NCBI GenBank assembly: GCA_016191995.1
Contig: JACPVA010000031.1
Span: 23,627-87,626 of the forward strand
DNA: 64,000 bases
Reading direction: 5' to 3'
Source: Burkholderiales bacterium
GTDB taxonomy: Bacteria > Pseudomonadota > Gammaproteobacteria > Burkholderiales > Burkholderiaceae_C
Shown piece after piece: positions 23,669-31,555 of the stretch. The stretch's first letter is position 1; the number at the start of each line of letters is the position of its first letter. The notes under the pieces are model-generated. The model was given only the letters and a program-made list of their open reading frames with translations. It searched no databases and was not told the origin of the DNA. The position numbers and the translations under genes were made by a program.

Positions 23669-24784
23669 ATGATCGACTACCCCACGTCGCTGCTGCGTCG
23701 AATCCTGCTCGCGCCGGCCCTGGTCGCCGGCGCTGCGGTGGCTGCCCAGGCCGCACCCGCGGTGACCAGGGTCTACGGCGTCGTCGCCAGTTACGGCGAC
23801 AAGCGCGCCAATCCCCGCGGGCCGGCCACGCTGGCCAAGATCCTGCGCTCGGTGCACGCCTTCTACGACCAGGGCAGCGGCGGCCGGCACGAGTTCGTCG
23901 CCAAGGTCCACCCGCAGGTGCTGGCGCTGGCGCAGCCGCGGCCCGACGGCAGCTGCCGGCTGCCGGACCCGGGCGTGCTGTCCGCCGCGCTGCGTGACGC
24001 CGGCATCGACCTGGCCACTTACGACGCGCTGGCGCTGGTCGTGCCCGCGTCCAGGGACGGATGCAAGGGCGGCGTGCAGACCGCCTTCGTCCACCGCGAC
24101 GCCAGCGGCCGTGCGCGCCGGGTGCCGCTGGCGGTGTCGTGGTCGCTCACCGACCGCTTCGTCGCGCACGAGATCCTGCACACGCACGGCCTGGGGCATG
24201 CCAAGGCGCTGGTCTGCCGAGGAGCGTCGCTGGGGGCCGACTGCACGCCGCGGGAGTACGGCAACGTCTGGGATCTGATGGGCAACGGCAGCTTCCAGAT
24301 GCTGTCGGCGCCGCTCCGCACGCTCATGGGCTGGGCCGTTCCCGTGCTGCACGCCTCCGGCCGCGCCAGCTACACCCTCGGCGCGCCGACCCGCCCTGGT
24401 GGCCTGCCGACCGCGGTGCAGGTTCCGCTGGCGTTCACGGGCAACGATTTGGTGACGGTGACGCAGCCACTTCAGCTGTGGATCGAATACCGGCCGCCGA
24501 TCGGCTTCGACAAGCGCATGGCCTCGCCGAGCCTCGTCAACTTCGCCACCGGCGCGATGGTCAACATCACCGGCGCCTGGCAGGGCCGCGTCGGCCGCGC
24601 GGTCCGCACGGTCGCCTGCCCAGTAGCGTCGCCGTGCCTCGTCGACACGACGCCCGAGACCGGCTCGTTCAAGGATGCCGGGCTGGCACCGGGAAGAACC
24701 TGGACCGAGCCCTTCACCGGGATACAGGTCACGGTGCGATCGAGCGGCGAAGAGACGCTCGAGGTCAACGTAGCTTTGCCGTGA
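23669..24784 (+). CDS. exported zinc metalloprotease, M11/gametolysin-like
   Basis: A signal peptide (core LLRRILLAPALVAGAAVA, cleavage near AQA-AP) precedes a metzincin-like domain. The zinc site is complete: VAHEILHTHGLGHAKAL contains H-E-x-x-H-x-x-G-x-x-H, and YGNVWDLMGNGSFQMLSA supplies the Met-turn. Clusters D-x-M-G after the zinc site and a beta-sandwich C-terminus (residues about 255-370) fit the M11 gametolysin group. The catalytic Glu is present, so it should be active after export. ATG 23669 gives the best signal peptide; a frame from 23630 is possible. A protease at the edge of a polysaccharide cluster could process a surface protein; the target is unknown. Confidence 0.75.
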   Translation: MIDYPTSLLRRILLAPALVAGAAVAAQAAPAVTRVYGVVASYGDKRANPRGPATLAKILRSVHAFYDQGSGGRHEFVAKVHPQVLALAQPRPDGSCRLPDPGVLSAALRDAGIDLATYDALALVVPASRDGCKGGVQTAFVHRDASGRARRVPLAVSWSLTDRFVAHEILHTHGLGHAKALVCRGASLGADCTPREYGNVWDLMGNGSFQMLSAPLRTLMGWAVPVLHASGRASYTLGAPTRPGGLPTAVQVPLAFTGNDLVTVTQPLQLWIEYRPPIGFDKRMASPSLVNFATGAMVNITGAWQGRVGRAVRTVACPVASPCLVDTTPETGSFKDAGLAPGRTWTEPFTGIQVTVRSSGEETLEVNVALP

Positions 24785-24926
24785 TGCGGCCCCCGGGGCT
24801 TCGCGCCGCCGCATCCGGGCCGCCAGATTGCCGCGCGTATCAGATGGCCGCCGGCGCGCCCGCAGCCTGTTGTCGCGAAGCGCATTGTTTGCCCGGTAAC
24901 GCCCGTCCTCGCGCGGCCGGCCTATA

Positions 24927-25733
24927 TCAGGTTCTGTGCCACGAACCGTACTCCTTGATTCGTGACAGAACCGCATCGTAGATCCTGCGGTTGGGCTCGC
25001 AAAGCTCCCGAACCCGCGCATCGATCTGTGGCGTTATCTCCCGCTGTTGCTCCTCGGCCGTACGTGGGTTCTTGTTGTGGTGCTCGATAGGCAACGTAAT
25101 GCCCAAGAGGCGTTCGCAGTCCGCAGTCAGGACGTTCATGTGCTCAAGCAGTCCGACGACAGGGAAACGCTGAAGGTTATCGACGGCTCGGTCGATGGCA
25201 TCATCCGAGTCGGAATCATCCGCCGACATCAGAGCGCTCACATAACTACTACCGAGACTACGCGCCTGGGGAGATTCTATGTAGACCTCGAGGGGTTCAC
25301 TGATGCGGAAGTGATCCTGCCCAGGTTTGTCACGATTGAAGAAGTAGTGGGAGTACCACCGGGCGACCGGATCGCGAAGGATCGTCATGAAATGCCATTC
25401 AGCACTGAAAACCTTCCATGCGATATCACTGTAAACGAAGTGGCCCGAGATATATCGGTTGCGCTGAACTGCCATATGGTACAGAAGCAAGCGGGTTCGG
25501 AAACCGTGCATGGTCTCCTGAAGCAGTTCGGCTGCAAACTTGGAAGCCGGCGCATCGAGGTGCACGACGGAGTGGCCCGAGCTCTTGTAGATTCTGCGAA
25601 GGGCCGCATCCAGCGACGTACCGCCACACTTCGGCAGATGCAAGAAGAACAGGCGCTGAGTTGCGACTGCCGGTTCCTGCAGCCGTTTGTTCTCTTGGTC
25701 GCGGCGAAAGTAGTTCTTCAGGAATTGGTGCAT
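24927..25733 (-). CDS. sulfotransferase (PAPS-dependent, sulfotransfer_2-like)
   Basis: The N-terminal LFFLHLPKCGGTSLDAAL is the 5'-phosphosulfate loop of PAPS-dependent sulfotransferases, and FMTILRDPVARWYSHYFFN is the 3'-phosphate binding segment with the conserved Arg and Ser. The family transfers sulfate to sugars; closest in pattern are the bacterial relatives of heparan 2-O-sulfotransferases. ATG 25733 is chosen; an upstream ATG at 25811 would add 26 poorly conserved residues. Base composition is lower in GC than its neighbours, like the wzt-pyruvyltransferase block, so it may have been acquired separately. Its product could sulfate the exported glycan. No PAPS synthesis genes lie in the window. 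Confidence 0.85.
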   Translation of the reverse strand: MHQFLKNYFRRDQENKRLQEPAVATQRLFFLHLPKCGGTSLDAALRRIYKSSGHSVVHLDAPASKFAAELLQETMHGFRTRLLLYHMAVQRNRYISGHFVYSDIAWKVFSAEWHFMTILRDPVARWYSHYFFNRDKPGQDHFRISEPLEVYIESPQARSLGSSYVSALMSADDSDSDDAIDRAVDNLQRFPVVGLLEHMNVLTADCERLLGITLPIEHHNKNPRTAEEQQREITPQIDARVRELCEPNRRIYDAVLSRIKEYGSWHRT

Positions 25734-26049
25734 TGCCGTCTTTCTATCCGTGCTGCAGTCGAACCCGGCGTGGAATAGCAGCCAGCACAACCGCCAAGGT
25801 ACCAAAGGCATCGACTTCGGGGCGGCACTTCATCGGCACGTCCGCGCCGGCTGCATCGCTTGGGGCGCTCAAGCTGTCGTCTGCGCGCGGGTGCGCAATC
25901 ACCCGATATCCGCCGCGGCGTCGACACCGCGGCGACGCTCCGGCCGCGACTGCCGCGCCCGCACGCCTGGAACAGCGGCTGAACGGGGTCACTGGCAGAA
26001 CACCCGCCGGCACTCGCGCTGCCAATACGCGGCATGAACGAATCGAGGA
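25734..26049. other. 316-base gap between sulfotransferase and dgkA
   Basis: No gene recognised. The left part up to about 25860 keeps the lower GC of the sulfotransferase; the right part returns to the GC-rich background, so the border of the transferred segment is probably here. No insertion sequence end, palindrome of the REP family or terminator was seen. Confidence 0.4.
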
Positions 26050-26490
26050 TCATGCCCACAACGCGATCGCCCACACCATCACGACGGTCACCAGGCTGAC
26101 CATCACCGCCGCGCTGCCCAGGTCCTTGGCCCGCCCCAGCAGCGGATGGTGGTCGACACTCAGCGCATCGGCGATCGCCTCGATGGCGGAGTTGAGCAGC
26201 TCGACGACGAAGACGAAGAGGATGCTGGCCGCCATCGCCGCCGCCTGCCAGCGGCCGGGGGCCAGCCACGGCGTGGCCACCAGCATCGGGATGCCGATCG
26301 CGAGCTCCTGGCGGAACGCGGCCTCGTGGCGGATCGCCGATTGCAACCCGGCGGCCGAATAGCGCGCGGCCGCGGCGATGCGGGACAGCCCGCCGCGGCT
26401 CTTGAACGCCGAGGTCGGCCGATCGCGCGGCCCGGGCGGCTCGGGCGGCTCCGACGGCGGCTCGCGCGGCGGGGTACGCGGCATGCTCAT
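26050..26490 (-). CDS. dgkA: diacylglycerol kinase, DgkA type
   Basis: Small integral membrane kinase that rephosphorylates diacylglycerol released during glycan and membrane-lipid metabolism. After a Pro-rich N-terminal extension of about 30 residues come RIAAAARYSAAGLQSAIRHE, AAFRQELAIGIP (catalytic Glu region) and the signature FVVELLNSAIEAIADALS, with three membrane helices in total. The upstream Pro/Arg-rich extension is unusual; a second ATG at 26484 would remove two residues. It is the last gene of the leftward operon starting at 33601. If the sulfatase-like protein upstream transfers phosphoglycerol or phosphoethanolamine from a lipid, the diacylglycerol by-product would be the DgkA substrate. 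Confidence 0.88.
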   Translation of the reverse strand: MSMPRTPPREPPSEPPEPPGPRDRPTSAFKSRGGLSRIAAAARYSAAGLQSAIRHEAAFRQELAIGIPMLVATPWLAPGRWQAAAMAASILFVFVVELLNSAIEAIADALSVDHHPLLGRAKDLGSAAVMVSLVTVVMVWAIALWA

Positions 26491-26623
26491 CCGCGGCCTG
26501 GCGGGAAGCGGGCGCGCTGGCGCCCGCCTGCGGGCCGCCGCATTGGACAGGGCCGGGCGCCTGCGCGAGAGCCGCTGCCGGCGCGCCCGCCACAGGCCTG
26601 GCCGCGCCGCGCCGCGTCCGCTG

Positions 26624-27853
26624 TCATGGCCGACGCCGCGCATAGACCAGCAGCTCGTCGCCCCAGCCGCGCCGCTCGATCGGCTCGAGGGCGAACCGGG
26701 TATGGCGCGCGAGCGCGTTCGTCAGCGGCTGTGCGCGCTGCAGCAGGTCCAGCCATCTCTGCAGCAGGCCGGAGGACGTGGGCGCACCGCGATCGGCGGC
26801 ACGCGGCGCTGCGGCATCGGCCGCGGCGGGCGCCTCGGGCCTGGCAGCCGTTCCCGCCAAGGCAGCCTCGGCCCGTTCGCCCGCTGGCAGCGGCGCCGGC
26901 GCCGGCACGGCCCCACCCTGCCCCCGCGTGCGCAGCCGCAACCGCAGCTCGTTGAGCGCGTGGCCGGCCCACATAAGCGTGTACTGGTAGAGGTTGTTGC
27001 CGTCGCCGCGCTGGGTGCGAACCTCGACGACCTCGAAGCCGCAGTCGCGCAGCAGGCGCGGCAAGGTGCTGCGCGAGAAGAACCACAGGTGCGTGGGCGG
27101 GCACATCCACGGCCACCACACGCCGGCCACGCGCGATCCGAAGCTCTCGGCGTTCGGCACCCGGATCCCGAGCACCCCGCCTGGCCTGAGCAGGCTCGCG
27201 AGCCTGAGGATCTGGGCCTTGGGGTCGCGCGAGTGCTCCAGCACATGCCACAGGATCGCCGCGTCGAAGCTGCCCGGCTCCAGAGGGGCCTCGCCGAGGT
27301 CGCTGCCGAAGACCTCCAGCCCGAAGTGCTCGCGCGCATAGGCCGCCGCGGCACCCGAGAGCTCGACCCCCGCGACGTCCCATCCCATGTCCCGCGCCAG
27401 CGCGAGCGAATGCCCGTAGGCGGCCCCGACCTCGAGCAGGCGCCCGCGCTCGGGCCGCCAGCGCTCGAGCTCGGCGATGCGTGCGATGTTGCGCTCGCGC
27501 GCGGCGGCGTAGCGCTCGAGCGACACCGCGTAGTTGCGCGCGTAGTGGTCGCTGAGCTCCTGCGCGGTCGGGGTCGGCCAGACGAACTGCAACCCGCAGC
27601 CGAGGCAGCGGTAGACCGGGTAGCCGCGCTGCACGAAGCGCTGCGCGCGCGAGGTCGAGCCGCAGACGAGGCACGCGCTGCCCGGCGGCGGGGCCGCCGC
27701 GGCGGCCCCGCCGGCCGGCGCGGCGGGCAAGTCGGTCGAGGTCTCCACGGGTCCTCGCTGGGGTGCTGGCGGTGGCGCCGGGTCGAGCGGGCGCGGGCGA
27801 CCGCCCTGCCCCGCGGCGGCGCGGGGCCCGCGGGATTCGTCCGGGGCCTTCAT
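26624..27853 (-). CDS. class I SAM-dependent methyltransferase with N-terminal Cys-rich zinc site
   Basis: Residues about 60-95 carry CLVCGST and YRCLGCGLQFVWP, a two C-x-x-C zinc knuckle typical of sugar C-methyltransferases and related EPS enzymes. The SAM domain follows: LLEVGAAYGHSLALA, VAGVELSGAAAAYAREHF, FDAAILWHVLEHSRDP and LRPGGVLGIRVPNAES. The last 110 residues are Ala/Pro-rich, then helical. The first about 58 residues are low-complexity. The start overlaps the stop of the sulfatase-fold gene by four bases (ATGA). The likely role is methylation of a sugar or lipid-linked intermediate of the same operon. Confidence 0.85.
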   Translation of the reverse strand: MKAPDESRGPRAAAGQGGRPRPLDPAPPPAPQRGPVETSTDLPAAPAGGAAAAAPPPGSACLVCGSTSRAQRFVQRGYPVYRCLGCGLQFVWPTPTAQELSDHYARNYAVSLERYAAARERNIARIAELERWRPERGRLLEVGAAYGHSLALARDMGWDVAGVELSGAAAAYAREHFGLEVFGSDLGEAPLEPGSFDAAILWHVLEHSRDPKAQILRLASLLRPGGVLGIRVPNAESFGSRVAGVWWPWMCPPTHLWFFSRSTLPRLLRDCGFEVVEVRTQRGDGNNLYQYTLMWAGHALNELRLRLRTRGQGGAVPAPAPLPAGERAEAALAGTAARPEAPAAADAAAPRAADRGAPTSSGLLQRWLDLLQRAQPLTNALARHTRFALEPIERRGWGDELLVYARRRP

Positions 27854-30030
27854 GGCGCGACGCAGCCGGTGCCGGCGGGCGCGGCCGCCGGTGCCTGGGG
27901 CGCCGAGCCTGCCGCCGACGCCGCCGCACGCGGCCGGCCGAGCTCGTCGGCAAGCAGCCAGCCGTCGAGGATCGCGCGCAGCCGCGCCGCCACGTCCGGA
28001 TACCGGGCCAGCACGTCGCGCTGGCAGCCCGGGTCGTCGGCGATGTCGAACAGCTTGTACAGCGCGCCACGGTTCAACGGCTGGTACGAGAGCTTCCAGT
28101 TGCCGACGCGCACCATGCGGTCCTTGGCCTCGACGACGACCTGCATGTAGCGCGGCTTCAGCGCGATCATGCCGCTCGCCTTGTCGGGGACCTCGAGCAG
28201 CTCGGGCAGGTGCGGGTAGCGGATGTGGTCGTCCGGGGTGCCGGGCAGGTCGGTCAGCCAGACGCCGGTCTCGTAGAAGGCCGGCAGCTCCTGCACCAGG
28301 GGCTCGCCGCGCAGCAGCGGCGCCAGCGACACGCCCTCCACCGTCGGCGGCACAGGCACGCCGGCCAGCTCGAGCAGCGTCGGCGCGAGGTCGATCGTGC
28401 GCACGACCTCGCCCGCCTTGCGCGGCTGCGGGTGGCGCGGGTCGGCGACGATGATCGGCACCCGGGCCGAGAAATCGCCCACCGCGGTGTTGCCCTGGCC
28501 CCAGGTCTCGTGCTCGAAGAACTCGAACCCGTGGTCGCTGTAGACGACGACGATGGTGTCGTCGGCCAGCCCCGAGGCCTGCAGGTAGTCGAGCACGCGA
28601 GCGACCTCGTCGTCGAAATTGCGCACGCAGCCGTCGTACAGGTCGATGATCTGTTCCAGGTCGAACTCGGACCTGGGCTCGCCCTGGCGGCGGATGATCT
28701 CCCAGGGGTCGCGCAGCTTGGCCATGCCGAACTTGGACTCGCCGCGGTAGGCGGGGTCGGAGAACATCTGGTAGTAGGGGTGCTTGGACGTGAACGGCGG
28801 GTGTGTCGTCGCCATGAACGACATGATGAAGAAGGGTTCGTCCTTGCGCGCCAGGCGCGCGATCATGCGCCGTGTGTCCAGCCCGATCTCCTCGGTCAGC
28901 GGGATGCCGCCCAGGTAGTAGACCTCGGGCAGGAAGACCTTGCCGAGGCGCCCCTGGGTGAACAGCGACAGGAACAGCCGCAGGTCCTTAGGCCCCTGGC
29001 GCAGCAGGTACTTGATATTCCACTGGTCGGTCGGCATGTCGGCGTGCTCGAAGCCGAAGTCGAACTTCTCGGCGTCCGAGCCGGCCCAGTCGCAGACGAT
29101 CGCCGACCGGTAGCCCACCCCGCGCAGGATGCTGGGCAGCGCGGGCACGGGCAGCCGCGTCTGCTCGGGCGTGACGAAGGTGTCGCGCACGCCGTGCGTA
29201 TGCGGCCAGGTGCCGGTCAGCATCGACACCACGCTGGGCGCGGTGCGCGCACAGGGGACGTAGCAGTCGGTCAGGATGGTCGCGCGCCGCGCCAGGCGGT
29301 CCAGCGCCGGCGTCAGCGCGCGGCGGTAGCCGGCGCCGCCCAGGCGGTCGGCGCGCAGCGTGTCGGAGCCGATCATCAGGATATTGGGCCGGCCGGGCTT
29401 CTTCGCCTGCCGCACGGGCGCGGGCTCGGGCCCGCTGCCGGCCAGCCGCCAGGCGGCCACGCCTGCGGCGGCCAGCACGAGCACGACGGCGGCCGCGATC
29501 CAGCCGCCGCGCGACGCCAGCACCGCCGCGCCGGCGGCCAGCCACAGCGCGAGCACGCCGAACAGCAACGCGTCGAGCAGCCTCAGCCGGGCCGGCGTCA
29601 GCCGATCCCAGACCGGCAGCAGCCGCGCCGTCGAGTAGAGGAAGGAGCTCGCGATGACGCCGGGCGAGTGCAGCAGCGTGTGCAGGAACTGCCGCGCCGT
29701 CAGCAGCAGGATGGCGGCCAGCGCTGCCGCTGCGGCCGCGATGGCATCGAAGGGCGCGCCCAACACCAGCGTGCCCAGCGCGTAGGCCAGCGCCCCGGTG
29801 AGCCCAAGCGCGAACGCGATGACGAACGCGTAGAAGGCCAGCCGCGCGAGCGACCCCGCTAGATAGAGCCGGTAGTGCCGCAGCACCTCCTCGGTCATCT
29901 GCGGGCCGGTGCGCGTGAAGTCGCTCAGCGACTTGACGAGGACGAGCAGCGTGAAGACCCCGGCCGCCACCGCATCGGCCACGGTGGCGCGCAGCATGGT
30001 GTCCAGCGCGAGGGCGTCGAACGGGTTCAC
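27850..30030 (-). CDS. membrane sulfatase-fold protein with Thr nucleophile, probable phospho-group transferase
   Basis: 726 residues. The first 200 hold five or so hydrophobic helices; from about 212 an alkaline-phosphatase/sulfatase fold begins with NILMIGSDTLRADRLGGAGY, where Asp223 is a metal ligand. The active-site loop reads CARTAPSVVSMLTG. Type I sulfatases need C/S-x-P-S-R there for formylglycine; this protein has Thr263-Ala-Pro-Ser-Val, so it cannot be a standard sulfatase. Thr nucleophiles are typical of EptA- and LtaS-type phosphoethanolamine or phosphoglycerol transferases, which also have N-terminal membrane helices. Metal site VVVYSDHGFEFFEHETWGQG is intact. The GTG start is 30030. 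It sits between an ACP and a methyltransferase in one operon. Hydrolase activity is a weaker alternative. Confidence 0.8.
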   Translation of the reverse strand: MNPFDALALDTMLRATVADAVAAGVFTLLVLVKSLSDFTRTGPQMTEEVLRHYRLYLAGSLARLAFYAFVIAFALGLTGALAYALGTLVLGAPFDAIAAAAAALAAILLLTARQFLHTLLHSPGVIASSFLYSTARLLPVWDRLTPARLRLLDALLFGVLALWLAAGAAVLASRGGWIAAAVVLVLAAAGVAAWRLAGSGPEPAPVRQAKKPGRPNILMIGSDTLRADRLGGAGYRRALTPALDRLARRATILTDCYVPCARTAPSVVSMLTGTWPHTHGVRDTFVTPEQTRLPVPALPSILRGVGYRSAIVCDWAGSDAEKFDFGFEHADMPTDQWNIKYLLRQGPKDLRLFLSLFTQGRLGKVFLPEVYYLGGIPLTEEIGLDTRRMIARLARKDEPFFIMSFMATTHPPFTSKHPYYQMFSDPAYRGESKFGMAKLRDPWEIIRRQGEPRSEFDLEQIIDLYDGCVRNFDDEVARVLDYLQASGLADDTIVVVYSDHGFEFFEHETWGQGNTAVGDFSARVPIIVADPRHPQPRKAGEVVRTIDLAPTLLELAGVPVPPTVEGVSLAPLLRGEPLVQELPAFYETGVWLTDLPGTPDDHIRYPHLPELLEVPDKASGMIALKPRYMQVVVEAKDRMVRVGNWKLSYQPLNRGALYKLFDIADDPGCQRDVLARYPDVAARLRAILDGWLLADELGRPRAAASAAGSAPQAPAAAPAGTGCVAP

Positions 30031-30066
30031 GGCCTGTGCGGGGTCGGCCTGTGCGGGGTCAGGTCC
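30031..30066. repeat. 15-bp direct duplication and half REP element
   Basis: GGCCTGTGCGGGGTC occurs twice in tandem (30031-30045 and 30046-30060), and the second copy runs into GGGGTCAGGTCC, the left arm of the window's palindrome family without its right arm. A similar half arm, GGGGTCAGGTCA, is at 31547-31558 across the stop codon of the E1 gene. Both half arms lie at gene borders of the same operon. Confidence 0.6.
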
Positions 30067-30105
30067 GCTGGACGGTGCCCGACAGCGCGGCGGACCGGGG
30101 CGCCA

Positions 30106-30384
30106 TCAGCGCCGCGGCGCGCCGCCCTTGCGCGCGAGCAGGAAGGCGGCCATGGCGTCGATCGACCCGAGGTTGTCGATATTGATCTCCTCCTGCGCCA
30201 GCGGCAGCGCGTAGGCCTGCTCGAACCAGACGACGAGCTCGAGCACGGCGCTGGAGTCGAGCAGCCCGGTGGCGGGGATGATGTCGTCGTCGGCGATGCC
30301 GCTGGCGTCCATGCCCAGCGTGCGCGCCAGCGCGACGACCTTGTCGCGGATCGCGGCCTTGACGGCCTCGGGTTGCAGGTTCAT
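30106..30384 (-). CDS. acyl carrier protein
   Basis: A 92-residue ACP-fold protein. The phosphopantetheine site is GLLDSSAVLELVVWFEQ, where Asp43-Ser44 followed by x-x-x-x-E-L match the usual D-S-L-x-x-x-E-L (Ser44 is the attachment site). The helix IRDKVVALARTLG before it and EEINIDNLGSIDAMAAFLL after it complete the four-helix fold. Its ATG overlaps the E2 stop by four bases, so it is co-translated with a lipoyl-bearing acyltransferase. It is not in a fatty-acid or polyketide setting: no ketosynthase or malonyl transferase is nearby. It may carry an acyl group destined for the polysaccharide. Confidence 0.88.
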   Translation of the reverse strand: MNLQPEAVKAAIRDKVVALARTLGMDASGIADDDIIPATGLLDSSAVLELVVWFEQAYALPLAQEEINIDNLGSIDAMAAFLLARKGGAPRR

Positions 30385-31535
30385 GCGGCGGCTCCCTCGG
30401 TCGGCTGCGGCGGCTGCGGCGGCTGCGCCAGCGCCTGCAGCAGCTGCACGACGTCGGCCCCCGACAGCAGCCGGTGGTCGTAGGTGGCGCCCAGCACCGC
30501 GCGGCCCGTGGCGCGCGGCGCCGAATGGGCGACGATCAGCCCGGTGTGCGGCGGCAGGATAGGGACATGGCGGCTGACCTGCCAGCGCGCCATGCTGGTG
30601 AAGGCGATCGTCGCGCCCGTCAGCTCGGCGCTGCCCAGCCGGTGCGCCAGCGCCCGGCGCTGCAGCGCGCCCAGCGCATCGACGAAGCCGGCGGCGTCGA
30701 GCCGCGCGGCGTCGCGCACGACGGCCAGGTACAGCGTCGCGCCGGCCTGCACCGTGAAGCCGAGGTTGACCTCGGTGTAGCGGTAGCGGCGCTCGCCGAC
30801 GATGGCGGCGTTCAGCCTCGGCTGCTGCGCGGCCAGCTCGACCAGCCGCCAGGCCATCAGCGGCATCAGCGGCGGCATCAGCAGGCGATGCCGATCGGCG
30901 AAGCCCTTGGCCCAGGCGTCCCAGGGCTGCGGGTCGTATTCCAGCTCGATATAGCCCGGCACGGCGTGGTCGCGGTGCCACAGCACGGTGGCGAGCATGC
31001 CGTGCTCCTCGGGCGACAGGGTCTCGAAGACGCCTGCGGCGCCGGGTGCGCGCTCGGCGGCCGCGGCCGGCGTCCGTGGCGCACTGCCAGCCGGCGCGCC
31101 GCCGGGCGCCGCAGCGCCCTGCGACACCAGCCAGGTGTCGATGTCGGCCTCGGTCAGGCGCGCAGCGGCGGCGGGGACCTGCTCGGCGCGCAGGCCGAGC
31201 GCCTTCAGCCGCGCGCGCGCGCCGGCGGTCGGCCGGCCCGGCGCGCCGGCAGCGGCCTGCACCAGGGCGGCGTCGGCCTCGGGGACGGGCTCGTCGGGGT
31301 GGTCGCCCAGCCACAGCAGCACCGAGCCGACCGCGGCCTGCGCGCCGAGCTCGGCGACGACGGCCAGCACATGGCCGCCGCGCTCGGCCTGGACCTCGAG
31401 CACCGACTTGTCGGTCTCGACCGCGCCGACGAGCTGCCCGGGCTCGACGATGTCGCCGGGCCCGACCTTCAGCTCGACGACGGTGACGACGTCGTCGTTG
31501 TTGTTGACGCGCGGGACGCGAAGCGGGTGCGGCAT
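30381..31535 (-). CDS. 2-oxoacid dehydrogenase E2-like lipoyl acyltransferase with altered catalytic motif
   Basis: Residues 1-78 form a lipoyl domain with GAVETDKSVLEV (Lys43 is the lipoylation site). Residues about 100-137 resemble a peripheral-subunit-binding domain (RARLKALGLRAEQVP then RLTEADIDTWL). The rest is an acyltransferase of the chloramphenicol acetyltransferase fold. The catalytic motif near the end reads GATYDHRLLSGADVV; E2 enzymes have H-x-x-x-D-G, so the conserved Asp is replaced by Ser while His remains. The protein is short (384 residues) for an E2. Its stop overlaps the ACP start, and it follows the E1 gene by 20 bases. It probably receives an acyl group from E1; the acceptor may be ACP in place of coenzyme A, which is inference. 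Confidence 0.85.
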   Translation of the reverse strand: MPHPLRVPRVNNNDDVVTVVELKVGPGDIVEPGQLVGAVETDKSVLEVQAERGGHVLAVVAELGAQAAVGSVLLWLGDHPDEPVPEADAALVQAAAGAPGRPTAGARARLKALGLRAEQVPAAAARLTEADIDTWLVSQGAAAPGGAPAGSAPRTPAAAAERAPGAAGVFETLSPEEHGMLATVLWHRDHAVPGYIELEYDPQPWDAWAKGFADRHRLLMPPLMPLMAWRLVELAAQQPRLNAAIVGERRYRYTEVNLGFTVQAGATLYLAVVRDAARLDAAGFVDALGALQRRALAHRLGSAELTGATIAFTSMARWQVSRHVPILPPHTGLIVAHSAPRATGRAVLGATYDHRLLSGADVVQLLQALAQPPQPPQPTEGAAA

Positions 31536-31555
31536 GCGGCGGGGTTGGGGTCAGG

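Noticed and set aside
27763..29862. 699-codon plus-strand frame
   Set aside because: Antisense of the sulfatase-fold gene, whose own frame has a clear metal site and membrane helices.
27850..30030. Annotating this gene simply as arylsulfatase
   Set aside because: The formylglycine Cys/Ser and the following Arg are missing (Thr and Val instead), so sulfatase activity is not supported.
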